A DNA stretch of 64,000 nt, from the NCBI GenBank assembly GCA_964036315.1, contig OZ038482.1, forward strand, positions 12,769,785 through 12,833,784, given 5' to 3'. A program made the translations under genes and the position numbers. Of the stretch, positions 41,431 to 51,839 are shown one piece after another; positions within the stretch are counted from its first letter, which is position 1, and each line of letters begins with the position of its first letter. The DNA is from Acanthosepion esculentum (Eukaryota; Mollusca; Cephalopoda; Sepiida; Sepiidae). Under the pieces are notes generated by a model. That model ran no database searches, was not told where the DNA came from, and was given only the letters and a program-made list of their open reading frames with translations.

Positions 41431-42251
41431 TCATTTATTTAGTTTCCAATTTCCAAAATCTGTTGCTTTCCCAGAATATTAACTAGCTTTTTTGCTTTGT
41501 TATCTATTTAGTGTTCTCACTTTCATTTTTCTTCTCTTCTTTTTGCCTATTTCTGCTATCCGTCTCTTCAGCGCAAAATTTCCAGAGTGACACATAATAA
41601 GTTATATATTTTATCGTAACTAAAATTAGATAATAGTTTTGTTCATGCATTGGACGGCATACATATTAGCAGATATGAAAAAGAGAAGTAAATTAAGGCT
41701 TTACTTGATAGCTGAATTGGTCGTACCTTGCTCCAGTGACATGGTGACACCATGAACGGCGAGAAAAAAAAATAAAAGTTTGCAGTACATGTGATGTTCT
41801 GAGGAATGGACAGAAACTAGGAGACTTACATTTCGCTCTTCTTGTCAGACTGTCACGTAACGCATTTCTTACTCTTTGACATGTGCATAAATTATATACA
41901 ATTCAAGGGAATATAATTAAGTTTTATAAATCTACAACGTTTTACAACTCCGTCTCAATTAATAGCATTTCACATGAACCTGTTATGTATACTGCCAATT
42001 TGTTGAACTTTGAGTTTCTTGTTAGTTCCAAAAAATAAAGAAAGTGCGACTTGTATGTAAATATTTTTCATATATAACTTGGTGTATTGCTTCAGTACTA
42101 AAATATCAGTGGAGCTCCCACATTCAATCCAACACCCTTTCTATACATTTTGCATTTGGCGAGTGAGACTGGATTTTATTTGACCGTGTCCACGTTTTAC
42201 TCCGAGCTAACATTTTCTTGTGCGTATATTTGTCCCAATTGCTTCTCTTTT
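41431..42251. other. no gene seen
   Basis: AT-rich sequence without recognisable repeats. Confidence 0.4.
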
Positions 42252-42255
42252 ATGT

Positions 42256-42706
42256 TGTCGCAGTTAGCTCCTCCTCAGTTTTCTTAATCCTTCAACAGGG
42301 GTCTCTCTCCCCTGACTATAAATACTGGCTGACCCTTCTCTCTTTTTCGACCCAGGCCTTGGGCCGCTACCTCGCGCTGGGGCGAGGATAAACTTTCACT
42401 TTTCCACTTACACCAATATGTGACCTCTCACCGATACAGCGTTTCCCATATTCTGGGAACACGCTAAGGACAATACGCGTACGTATGGACACTCAACACA
42501 CACACATAACTTCTCCATACAAACACTCTGTAACCCTTCATGTCATTGTAATTTGTTATTAATATATATTTGTTTGCATACATGTATATCGGTCTTGTTT
42601 GTTTCTTTATCTTCTTTGGACTCCATTAAAGTCCAACATTCTAGCAGGAAATCTTAACCCAGAGATATCTCCTCTCTTCACATCTTCACACCCCGGTCCA
42701 CTACAA
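42256..42706 (+). repeat. solo LTR, family LTR-A
   Basis: 451 bp, TGTCGCAGTTAGCTCCTCC to GGTCCACTACA, flanked by a perfect 4-bp duplication ATGT (42252 and 42707). Promoter TATAAATACTGG at 42319. Shared blocks are CTTGGGCCGCTACCTCGC, 'gtttcccatattctgggaac' and ATCGGTCTTGTTTGTTTCTT. No internal region remains, so it is a solo LTR left by recombination. Confidence 0.9.
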
Positions 42707-42710
42707 TGTG

Positions 42711-43129
42711 ATCATCAAAGAATTCTCCTTCTGATTTTTTAAAACTTTCATCTGAAAATTTTTGGAAATAATATTGAACTGTAAGAACAGGAGGCGATCC
42801 TTTGACAAACGTCAGATTCATGTTGCGTAGAATTTCAATAGTTTTTCGTCAAAGATTTATATGACAAAGAAAAGTATAAAATATCTTTCTTGTTCATGTT
42901 TCTGTTTGGATTGAGAAAATTCTAATAGGAAAAAACGGTCGAAAAAGTAAATGACAAATGAACGCTTTAAAATTATAACAAATAAACCAATTGTAACATG
43001 GTTCGGCAACTATTTTTGTAAGTAAACTAGATTTGGGTGGCAGGCCAGAAACAAACTGATAACTACAATTAAAAAATATTTTTAATCATTTATTTAAAGC
43101 CATATTAAATAATATTTTCCATTATGAAT
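42711..43129. other. no gene seen
   Basis: AT-rich spacer. Confidence 0.4.
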
Positions 43130-43590
43130 ATGTAAGCGATCTGGGATTGCAAAAGAAATTTTTGTCGCAGATTATTTCCCCAACGCAGAGAATAAATCAC
43201 TGTAAGTTCAGACTCGAATATCGGGGGCAGAAAGAAATGCCGAAAACTCGATTCGCAGGTACTATCTCACAAATCACAATGCACGCAACCAGTCAGAAAA
43301 ATAACTCATTTTCCAACCAACGCGGTAGCCAAAATACCCGACTTTTTCCTTCCCCGATTCGAGAACACCAACTGCTTTTATCAGCCGAGCATATTTTCCA
43401 TTCAACAGCTGGGAGAGGAAGTTCAATTTTTGCATATCAAAATACTTTTATAGATACTCCTGCGACGGACTTGTTTTTTAATTTAAATATTCCATCTTCA
43501 GCATGTCATACTTTTTTGCCACATTTTCCGTCGTAGGATACATGTCGCTTGGTTTGACGAGGTAAGTCGCCGTTTTCTTCGCTATAGAAT
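43130..43590 (+). repeat. two-copy repeat, about 470 bp (copy 2)
   Basis: Plus-strand partner of 35577-36056. An open frame of 129 codons (43147-43536) covers most of it and contains MPKTRFAGTISQITMHATSQ. The other copy keeps this start but loses the frame after about 30 residues, so coding is doubtful. GACGAG|GTAAGTCG at 43558 looks like a good splice donor. Confidence 0.7.
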
Positions 43591-43610
43591 AAACATAAAA
43601 ATTCATATTA

Positions 43611-43797
43611 CAGTGTAACCCGGATATAAGAGAGCTGTCGGGACCGGATAAGAAGTCTCTTATATCCGGGTTTCTCTTATATCAGGGTTTGGTCTATTAT
43701 ATATACATTAACACAGGCTCTAATTTGGGACCAGAGAAAATCTCTCTTATATCCAGGTTTCTCTTATACCCGGGTCTCTTATATCCGGGTTACACTG
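43611..43797. mobile_element. pogo/Tigger-like miniature element
   Basis: 187 bp bounded by CAGTGTAACCCGGATATAAG and its inverse CTTATATCCGGGTTACACTG, with TA on both sides. Inside, CTCTTATATCCGGGTTT-like units occur five times. Inverted termini beginning CAGT with a TA duplication suit a Tc1/mariner-pogo type. Noncoding. Confidence 0.8.
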
Positions 43798-43810
43798 TAT
43801 ATATATATAT

Positions 43811-43860
43811 AGTGTAACCCGGATATAAGAGAGTTATCGGGATCGGAAAAGAAGTCTTGC
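43811..43860 (+). mobile_element. truncated second copy of the pogo-like miniature
   Basis: AGTGTAACCCGGATATAAGA, 'gagttatcgggatcgg' and 'aagaagtctt' repeat the left end of the neighbour, 12 bp of (TA)n away, and then stop. Confidence 0.8.
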
Positions 43861-44019
43861 CTGAGGTGAAAAGCTTAAAAAAAAAAACAAAAAAAAAAAA
43901 CAAAGTAGAAGCTGGGAACAGGCCGAGAAAGACACTTACTCATATTAACTAGGTACACGAAAAAGGGTTTATCCTAACCATGGGATGGCTCCACGGGAAA
44001 CCACCCCGATGTGATGTAG

Positions 44020-45000
44020 AGGGACCTAAAAAAGAAAATCAAGGTTAGCCTCGTAGACGCGAACCAAGCTCGCCCCAGTCACCCACCTTTCGCTGAAATC
44101 TGTCGAAACCAATCACTTTCTATCAGTTCTAATCGGATTAGATCCTGATGAGAATAACGGTCACCTCGCAAGATTTCCTCCAATCGAGTTGTCCAAATCA
44201 CGATTCGGGCCGTGGCGATAGAAACACCAAGCGACACATTGTCACAGGCGTATGTGCGATCAATGAGCACGAACTTTTACAACTCGCCGACGTGCATGTC
44301 CCACAGGGAGAGGACCCAAGGACTACGGTAGAAGGCGTGCGAAACAGTTTCCTCTAAGCCAAGGTCACATTGTTGACAGTCTGGCAAATCCGCCAAGCCC
44401 CAGATGAAGGCCTTGTCATTGAGAGATAGCCTATTCCGAACCAATCTTTAGGTAAGCGAAAACTTAGAGTTGCTGAGGTAATCCGCTGCTGGCGCCCATG
44501 ACCAAAATGAGCGAAACTCGCCCGCCGAGCCGCATAGTGGATCCTTCGCGACACCCTCCATTAGTTCACGATAGAAGACTCTCCTGGGCTGAAAAAGGTC
44601 ACTGAACCTAGGAATAATCCACAAGGCCGAACGACACCCGAGAAGGAAACTAGATTGATCCCGGGGCTTATGAAAGCGCTCAACCCGCGAGATGGTAGGA
44701 GTGATAGTGAGTCAGGGGAAGGCATTACTCACAATCTCCGTCAAAATCGACCCCTCTATTAATGCGCAGCGTAGGAAAGCCAGCCTCGAGGCGAGTTTGT
44801 GACTCTCCAAGTGCGGCATTCCCAGCCCCCCATGACACGGGCATTGTCATGAACACTCTATTGCCTAATTCAAGTTCTTTGAATTTTATATATAAAGTGT
44901 TTTCTCTCAAGCATGTCCTTGTCTGTATTTCACTCATGTACATAAATGTTACTATATAGCGTATGTGATAGAAACATATTGGGATGCGACAGTACATTCG
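44020..45000 (-). pseudogene. LINE-delta, 3' coding end with zinc-binding-like tail
   Basis: On the minus strand, 44080-44420 reads NDKAFIWGLADLPDCQQCDL, GLEETVSHAFYRSPWVLSLW, DMHVGEL, stop, KFVLIDRTYACDNVSLGVSI and RIVIWTTRLEEI. The C-x2-C...H...(C lost) arrangement with 'v-HAFYRsP' resembles the C-terminal zinc-binding tail of non-LTR retrotransposons. Upstream at 44420-44560 another frame reads ARRASFAHFGHGRQQRITSA. The region is more GC-rich than its surroundings, suggesting a later arrival. One stop and several shifts are present. Confidence 0.6.
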
Positions 45001-45564
45001 TCTACACCAGCCATTTCAATAACACCCTTAGTCTCAATGTGGATATATAAATGACCGGATCAGGCGGTAATTTTTCATGTTGGCCATTATGTTCACGATG
45101 GCGGCCTTCAACGAATTCTTGGTATTGTGGAACCGCTGACTGGTCATCCTCTCGACGACGATGACGACGTCTCACGCGTAGAGGTCGAGGCCATTTGGAT
45201 CAAGAGAGCAACGAGGCTACATTTGTTTCTTGGTGTGTTTTTTGTTTTTTTTTGGTGGGGGGTGACATGAACGTGGAAATAGTGTTTCGTAAATGATCAG
45301 CATAGTCAGTGTCTCCTGATGACAGCAAATCTTTTCGATTAGAATATAAATGACATGTTCTTTACACGGTTGGAAAATAACAGTCGGTTGAAAAGTGATC
45401 GTGCCTAATTACGATCTGTTGCTAGATTGTAATTACCCGAATTTACAATGTTGCATCACAAGAAAAAGAAAATTTGTACCAGACCACCAAACTTAACTCC
45501 CACCACACACACACTATACACCCAAGGTGACCTGTTTGGTGTCTAAGACAAGTGCGCATTCCGT

Positions 45565-45570
<6 letters not shown>
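45001..45570. other. no recognisable gene
   Basis: 'cgacgacgatgacgacgtctc' at 45155 is a short CGA-rich run. Nothing else recognised. Confidence 0.4.

Positions 45571-45614
<44 letters not shown>
45571..45614. repeat. (TA)n, tail of SINE-A
   Basis: Lies exactly at the 3' end of the minus-strand SINE-A that follows. Confidence 0.95.
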
Positions 45615-45618
<4 letters not shown>

Positions 45619-46027
45619 TCGGCTCTCCCGTCGAATTCGACGTATGAGGGTCAAGCAGATCAGTTCCTAGGAAGCTGACAACCTGACACCAACACATGAG
45701 ATTTGATTATAGTGGTGAAGGTTTTGTGCAGAACCAGCCACACTTTTTGAAGGGCCGAATACAGAGACTTGGTGCACTACGTACCACAAGGTCCCCAAAC
45801 AACCCTCCGCAGGTTTTGAATTCAGAGTTGTCCTTCTCCTAGACTAGTTGCCATCCAAGGCTATAGAATCCAGTCTGTCCTGCTATTTACCCATAGCTGG
45901 AGGGAGAAGAAGAGGATTCACTCCTTTCCCAAAGCTATTAGCACGTAAGTGAATGTAATGGATTCGACTGGAATTCGAACTCGGTTCTCCGATTCCTCAA
46001 TCCAAGTCGCTATCCATTACTCCACTG
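45615..46027 (-). mobile_element. SINE-A, full length
   Basis: Runs from (TA)n through CTCGGCTCTCCCGTCGAATT, 'tgagggtcaagcagatcagt', CCGAATACAGAGACTTGGTG, 'gaattcagagttgtccttct' and ATTAGCACGTAAGTGAATG to the reversed B box GGAATTCGAAC and reversed head TCCATTACTCCACTG. Best complete SINE-A here. A (TG)n array (46027-46083) adjoins its 5' end. Confidence 0.9.
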
Positions 46028-46083
46028 TGTGTGTGTGTGTGTGTGCACGCGCGTACGTGCGTGTGTGCGTGCGAGTGTGTGTA
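46028..46083. repeat. (TG)n/(CG) microsatellite
   Basis: GTGTGT with CGCGCG interruptions. Confidence 0.9.
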
Positions 46084-47170
46084 AAAAATGTCCAACATAG
46101 CGAGCGAAATCTAAGTACATAGCAAGAGGCAAACAGTGGAAGGAACAAATAACAAAGGTCTGACTTTCTAGCATTGTCAGGAGGGACACTGTACAACCCT
46201 GTTGTACTTTTGGTGCATTTTCAGTTCCTTTTTAAAAACGCATTGGACTTACATCGTCGCCCGTAGAAACCAATACAACACTTGACTACTGCCACCAACA
46301 AACTGTCATGTGCCTCTCAAGGGTCACTTGGCACATAAGTCAATTCTTCCTGACAACAGGGTGATAATTGCATTCTCCATCCCTAGTCCTAATATTAAGT
46401 GTATAAATGTTATCGTCGGCTCTTCGAGAAATGCCTCTGCCTCAATGGTAATAACTGCTTACCGATTTGAATGTTACGTACTTTGAGTGAATCAAATTTT
46501 ATTCCGGTTTAGTTAGCTGAGTGTCAATGAAAGTTCAAGTTGCATTTCCATCTGATTATTAACATAAAATCGTTTCAATTCTGTTCATTTGATTTATTTA
46601 TTATTTTTTGAGCAACCAATTTGTTCTGATTTTAGGGAGAGGCGTCAATGTCTATTCCACGCAATTAAATATATCCGGCTAAATATTAAATGAGACCTTA
46701 GAGGAGGAAGTGAGTGAGAAACTACTATGTTGAACTGGAGGCTTGTAGAAACGATTGTGTGAAATGTAAAGGTTAATTTCCGTTCGCCGTAAAAAGGTTC
46801 CAATCTTCGTTTACAGGAATAGTTTTTATTTATTTAAACAGAGAATACAAATCGATACTTCACTTATACACATGAATATTTTATTTTTATTTTTAAGTGT
46901 CTATGGGGCAATAATATTTATTAATGTGTTAACAAATGTGACACTGAGGCAGACCGAGAAAGAAGAGTGAGGTTGGTTTAAAAAGGTTAGATTTAATCTA
47001 CAGAAAACCGTAATGTTCTTTGCAGCTCAGACGGTTAGACCAGCTGTAGAGATAAGAAGCGGTCTTCTCCAGAAGCTTATCCATTATTTTCGATTTCGGT
47101 TCTCTGTTCACTGCCATAAATCGACGGACAGCTAGGGAAGCGTCTAAAAATGGAAAGAAAATAATGGTCA
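46084..47170. other. no recognisable gene
   Basis: AT-rich with only short ORFs. 'caaccctgttgtacttttgg' near 46195 is a minor inverted motif. Confidence 0.4.
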
Positions 47171-47182
47171 AGCTACTACTAT

Positions 47183-47262
<80 letters not shown>
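47171..47262. repeat. (CTA)n then (TAA)n microsatellite
   Basis: Trinucleotide switch from CTA to ATA/TAA; encodes poly-S/poly-I only by artefact. Confidence 0.95.
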
Positions 47263-47480
47263 TCTGTATATATCTTTAAAAAAACCACTGAAGAAGTCTT
47301 ATAGCAGTTAATCATTGATTCAACGAATATTATATATTATTATACGAATAAAATAGTTTTCCCCTGACGAGACGCATACCCAAGCGCAATATTCATCTTA
47401 AATTCTACGCACAGAATTAAAAATGTGGCATTAGGCAGGTATGTGTTAATGCAGACCCCACTTTTAGCATGCTTAAATTT

Positions 47481-47520
<40 letters not shown>

Positions 47521-47706
47521 CCAAATGAAATGAGAACGAATCACATATAAATTCAAACGTTCATAACATTAATTTAAAAATAGGGCTCAAAACAACAGTA
47601 GAGCGATAATTCTTTTTTATAGGATATTAAATTCGAACATATGTAACCGCTACATAAATGCATTCACATTTCGATATATACCATTGCATCGCATCAGGTG
47701 GTGGTA
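47263..47706. other. no gene; (TA)n at 47484-47514
   Basis: AT-rich spacer with a short (TA)n array. Confidence 0.5.
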
Positions 47707-47720
47707 ATATATATATATAT

Positions 47721-48080
47721 CTTAAAGACATTTATTATATGTTTAACGTTCTTTTTATAGATACAAGTATTTAAGCAAATGCAACATTTATTAAACAAAC
47801 AGTATTAAATAACATTTACCGGCCTGAATGTCCGAGAAATTTTCATAGAATCCGACAGGAATCGAACCTGTATCTTATACGGAACCGTCATTTCGCGTGA
47901 CGTGCCTTAACCGTTCGGCCACGAAGAAGAGTCTGGTTAGCAAGGTCGATTTTACTATCTTTAAACTTAAATCTTCCATGAATCTCTTCTATTCATATCT
48001 GCTCTAGCGTATCAAATGTAAACAAATGACGTCATATATTTTTGACTTGAACGTTAAACATATCATAAATGTCTTTAAAA
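47721..48080. mobile_element. TIR-Ser element with tRNA-like core (copy 2)
   Basis: 360 bp with terminal inverted repeats of about 31 bp (47721-47751 and 48049-48080; left begins CTTAAAGACATTTATTATAT, right ends ATAAATGTCTTTAAAA, about one mismatch). Subterminal CTTTTTATAGATACAAGTAT is shared with copies at 17.9 and 50.6 kb, and the right flank carries the family extension ATTGTCGGATATTGTCCAAT and then (TA)n. The core holds a tRNA-Ser-like sequence on the minus strand. No protein frame. Confidence 0.75.
47850..47928 (-). tRNA. tRNA-Ser(CGA)-like sequence inside TIR-Ser element, probably not functional
   Basis: The minus strand has A box TGGCCGAACGGTTAAGGC, an anticodon stem CGTCA/TGACG closing loop CGCGAAA (anticodon CGA in the standard position, though position 33 is G not U), an extra-arm segment, and T-arm ACAGG-TTCGATT-CCTGT. 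The long extra segment fits a class II serine tRNA. The acceptor arms do not pair, so a mature tRNA is unlikely; the polymerase III boxes look usable. Confidence 0.5.
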
Positions 48081-48104
48081 TAAATTGTCGGATATTGTCC
48101 AATT

Positions 48105-48108
<4 letters not shown>

Positions 48109-48174
<66 letters not shown>
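48109..48174. repeat. (TA)n microsatellite
   Basis: Follows the right flank of the TIR-Ser element. Confidence 0.95.
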
Positions 48175-48178
<4 letters not shown>

Positions 48179-48390
48179 GAAGTATAGTCTTAAGATGTAC
48201 TATATTTATGGGATAAAGTGCTCAATATCAGAGATAGAGCGTGTGTAAATATAAAAGTGAACATAGAAGTCAACACTTAGAGGCGACAGGCTGTTTCATG
48301 CTAGATGCAATCGTCAGGCCACGAGTGCTGTTATTTTTCTCGGCTATTTATATATACGGGTCAGTGGTGCATTGCTCGTAGTCTATTTTG
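48175..48390 (+). repeat. repeat-G (cephalopod-style interspersed repeat)
   Basis: 'gaagtatagtcttaagatgt', ATGGGATAAAGTGCTCAATA, TCAGAGATAGAGCGTGTGTA, then 'gcgacaggctgtttcatgct' and AGATGCAATCGTCAGGCCAC. The first half recurs at 39.29 and 60.96 kb, and a reversed piece lies near 61.38 kb. All copies touch (TA)n. Confidence 0.75.
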
Positions 48391-49140
48391 GCGGTTACTT
48401 TTTATTTTTATTTCTTATCTTATATATTTATTTATTTATTTTTTATTCTTATTTTGATCGGTGTTTTTATTAACGTAGTAAAAATTTGTTTATATAGCTT
48501 ATTTAATAGTTTTGTCTTTGTTTGGGAAGATAATTAAAGCTATTTGTTCAATTTTGGGCTTGATTGTTGTAGTTTGACTAAGTATTATTTTGGCGGGAAC
48601 AGTTTTTAATTTGTTTATTACTTCATGTATTTATTTGGATTGATTATCTTTATTTGTTTTTTTTTATACGGCTAGTTCATCAGTATCGATTGTTATTTTA
48701 TTTATATATTTGGATGTATTTAGATCAATTTATTTTACTTTTTATTATTTAATTGTTACACTGTATATTTTCTCTTTTCGGTTTTCGATTTTTAAGTAAC
48801 GTAGTATATTATTTTTTATTATTATTTTTATTCATTTTTTTATCGTTATATAACAGCTATTTTTTTCGTCCGATTTTTGGTTTGATTTTTATAGTCTAAC
48901 TAATATTTTGGTCATAATAGTTTGCTAATTTGTTTATTATTTACTTTATTTATTGATTTTGTTTCTTATTTTTTATTCTATTTCGTCTATTCTAACAGGT
49001 GTGATTTGGTAATTTGTTTGGATTAATTTATTTTGCTTATTTTATTGTCATTTTGTTTATTTATGTATTTATTTTTTCCGTTTTCGATTTTTAAGTAACG
49101 TAGTAAAAAGTTGTTTTCATGTCTGCATTTTGAGATGAGC
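48391..49140. repeat. T-rich tandem repeat, about 300-bp unit
   Basis: ACGTAGTA recurs at 48473, 48799 and 49098. The latter two are preceded by CGGTTTTCGATTTTTAAGTA or its near match. Between them both units carry 'tttggytgatt', 'tagtytractaa', ATTTTGG, 'aatttgtttatta' and a TTGGATT block in the same order. Units are strongly diverged. Confidence 0.65.
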
Positions 49141-49256
49141 TCGGATCTTTTATTTAATAATTTATTTTGGTCTGGGAAGGTAAGAAAAATTTAGCCTCGA
49201 CTACTCCCTAAAAAAACATACCCATCCATCCCCTTCCATATATAAGCTAAAATTAA

Positions 49257-49440
49257 TTGAAAAAACAGAAAGTTATCAAACTAGACACGAAAATACGGGT
49301 TTATAGAGCAGCTTTTTTGACCTCACTGGTGAACAGCTCAGAATCGTGGACCCTATATAGACCCCATATCAATCAACTGCATGTCTTCCGCAAAAGTTGT
49401 GTTATGGTCCAGAATGATGATGATATACTACTATCCTACC
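49257..49440 (+). pseudogene. LINE RT C-terminal fragment (LINE-zeta)
   Basis: LDTKIRVYRAAFLTSLVNSS then ESWTLYRPHINQLHVFRKSC fits the K-..VYRA-vl--LLY--E-WTLY--H---L--fh--CLR block that follows the RT domain of several non-LTR elements. About 60 residues survive. Confidence 0.75.
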
Positions 49441-50485
49441 CTCATCATTATAAAAACGCCCCTTCCACCACAAGAGAGTCAGTAGTGTAAACTAGAGTAC
49501 CCATAGCCGTAGTCAGTAGAGTAGAGTAGACTAGGGTACCGTAGCATTAGTCAATAGACTAGTAGACAAGAAACAGTACAGAAACACACGTCTGCCAGCG
49601 CTCCGGGAATATCGAAAACAGACGATTTCAATCGCATCCTTACAAACGAAATTCTCGGAACCAAACCAAGTAAGCACTGTCTTTTAAACAAAAGAGACAC
49701 TGAGAACATTTTTACACACACCATACCAGTATTCTGTAATTCACATCACAAAAAGAAAATGCAAATTCTTGTTTTTTATGTCAACACGTGTCTCAACTTT
49801 TTATTATGTTATATCGTTGTACGTTTTAATTATTTTCATTTTCAATATAAAAAAGAGAAAATGATTTCTCCTAAACTACAAATACATATATCAACAAGGT
49901 AATTACTTTAACAACACTCAACAAATAATACCAAGTCGTGATTACTACTACATCAACACCAAAATTACCTACCCAGTTACATTTGTCTCCGCGCGATATG
50001 TGGCTATAATTTTGACAATAGGGTATCCAATGCTGATCTCGCAAAATGCAACATTGGTGGAATTGAGACTATCCTGGTGTAGTCACAACTTCGCTCGTCT
50101 GGTCATGTTGCAAGGAGGAGTGACAACAGAATACCTAAAATCCTCATGTATAGCCAACTTGACAGTGGACAAAAAACTGTTGGACAGCCGTTGGACAGCC
50201 GTTGTTCAGGTATAAAGGATTACCTCTCAGCTGTCAATGTGCCTCATACTGACTTCAAACGAGTTGCCCTGGATAAAAATAACTGGAGATATTTGCGTCA
50301 GAGTGGTATCATGAATTTCGAAATCAGTCGTATTGACCGACTAAGAGATGAAAGATAAGGGCGAAAAGCGTCAGTAAATATTCCTGTTGCTATGTCCCGA
50401 GATCCTCGTTGTTACACAATATGTGAATTTGTATGCAAGTCACAAGCGGGACTGAACATACGACACAAACATAAAAACTGAATGA
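49441..50485. other. no recognisable gene
   Basis: Two overlapping plus-strand ORFs (50000-50215 and 50146-50358) contain SRCSGIKDYLSAVNVPHTDF and KRVALDKNNWRYLRQSGIMN. They look somewhat protein-like but are not recognised. 'gttggacagccgttggacagcc' is a short tandem. 'tagtagagtagactaggg' near 49520 is a short repeat. Confidence 0.35.
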
Positions 50486-50524
50486 GGTTGTCGGATCCTC
50501 ATACGTCGAAATCGACGGGTGGGT

Positions 50525-50529
<5 letters not shown>
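50486..50529 (+). mobile_element. SINE-A 3' tail fragment
   Basis: GATCCTCATACGTCGAAATC then GACGGGTGGGTCCATCA equals the SINE-A tail and is followed by (TA)n, as in the full copy at 45.6 kb. Confidence 0.7.

Positions 50530-50593
<64 letters not shown>
50530..50593. repeat. (TA)n, tail of SINE-A fragment
   Basis: Left part of a (TA)n array; the right part at 51307-51374 lies beyond an inserted element. Confidence 0.93.
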
Positions 50594-50595
<2 letters not shown>

Positions 50596-51302
50596 CATTT
50601 TTTATATTTAGACGTTCTTTTTATAGATACAAATATTTAAGTAAATGCTCTGCTTATGTCGGAGTTAGCTTCTCAGTTCCTTAATCCTTCAACAGGGGTC
50701 TCTCTCCCTTGGCTATGAATACTGGCTGACCCTTCGCCTCGATCTCTTTTCCACTTGGGCCTTGGGCCGCCACCTCGCGGGGAGGTGAGGTAAATCTCTC
50801 TTTTCCACTTAGGCCTTGTGCCGCCACCTCACGTGGAGGTGAGGTAAATCTCTCTAATACCAATATGTGACCTCTCACAGATACAGCGTTTCCCAAATTC
50901 TGGGAACACGCTAAGAACAATACACGTACGTACGAACACTCACTACAACACACACACATAATTTCTCCACACATACACTATGTAACTGTCCATGTCTTTG
51001 TTTAACTTGTTATTAATATATATTTGTTTACACATGTATATCGGTCTTGTTTGTTTTCTTTGTCTTCTTTGGACCTAATTAAAATCAAACATTCTCATGT
51101 AGCTGGACCGGCCAGCAGGAAAGTTTAACCTTCTGATATCTCTTCACATCTTCACCCCCACTGTCCACTACACTTATAATAAACAGTATTAACAACATTT
51201 ACCGGCCTGAATGTCATAGAAAATATGCGTCCTCCGACAGGAATCGAACCTGTAAACATAAAAAAGTCTTAAAAATAATTGTCGGACTTTGTCCATCTCA
51301 TA

Positions 51303-51306
<4 letters not shown>
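50594..51306. mobile_element. TIR-Ser element (copy 3), split by a solo LTR
   Basis: The left end GACATTTTTTATATTTAGAC and GTTCTTTTTATAGATACAAA match copy 2. After the LTR, the sequence resumes 'aacagtattaacaacattta', CCGGCCTGAATGTC and CCGACAGGAATCGAACCTGT, then jumps into the right end 'gtcttaaaaataattgtcgg' with most of the tRNA-like part deleted. (TA)n flanks both sides. Confidence 0.75.
50657..51172 (+). repeat. solo LTR, family LTR-A
   Basis: 516 bp, TGTCGGAGTTAGCTTCTC to TGTCCACTACA, with a perfect 4-bp duplication CTTA (50653 and 51173). It holds a 50-60-bp internal tandem duplication around GCCTTGGGCCGCCACCTCGC / GCCTTGTGCCGCCACCTCAC. It disrupts TIR-Ser copy 3. Confidence 0.92.

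Positions 51307-51374
<68 letters not shown>
51307..51374. repeat. (TA)n microsatellite
   Basis: Right part of the array that brackets TIR-Ser copy 3. Confidence 0.95.
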
Positions 51375-51376
<2 letters not shown>

Positions 51377-51839
51377 TCAGTCTGTAGATACGTACTTGTA
51401 ACCAAAGCTTTTTGCTTTAACATTAGTCTTAAGTGTTCAAGAAGTATAATATTTAGCTCCAGAAGATTCTCTTTTCCATGCTGTACCTCCCTGTTGCACT
51501 AAAAAAGATAAGGATAAGGCTTTTCCTGGTGCCTTTGGAATGCCAAAGGATACTGGACAATTTTTAATCCCCTTCTTTACATGTGTGGGCGTTTCACGGT
51601 AAATGGGACGATATGTAAATGCCTATATACTACTTCAAACATTATTTTTGGTGGATACCCATATTTGAAATAGACGTCCATTTTTATTCTAAACGGCGCT
51701 TGTTTCCCTTTATTAAGTTTTTGTTGATTTCAATCAAATAGGAATTACTGCAGAACAATTGCGCCTCCCCTTTTATAGGTAGAAGTCTTCTTATACATGC
51801 TATGATTTTTTTCTTAGCCAATAAAATAGGCCAGTTTCC
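51375..51839. other. unassigned; box shared with 62.36 kb
   Basis: 51632-51685 ('acttcaaacattatttttgg', TGGATACCCATATTTGAAAT, AGACG) matches 62357-62410 closely. Probably the end of a DNA-transposon miniature; the other end is not identified. Confidence 0.5.

Noticed and set aside
43147..43536. 129-codon ORF as a complete host gene
   Set aside because: The paired copy at 35.6 kb keeps the DNA similarity but not the reading frame, and the stop falls before the conserved splice-donor-like end.
47850..47928. Functional tRNA-Ser gene
   Set aside because: The acceptor strands do not pair, position 33 is not U, and it lies inside a repeated mobile element; kept only as tRNA-like.
50000..50358. 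Overlapping ORFs as exons of a host gene
   Set aside because: They have no recognised family, no clear splice sites, and overlap in different frames.
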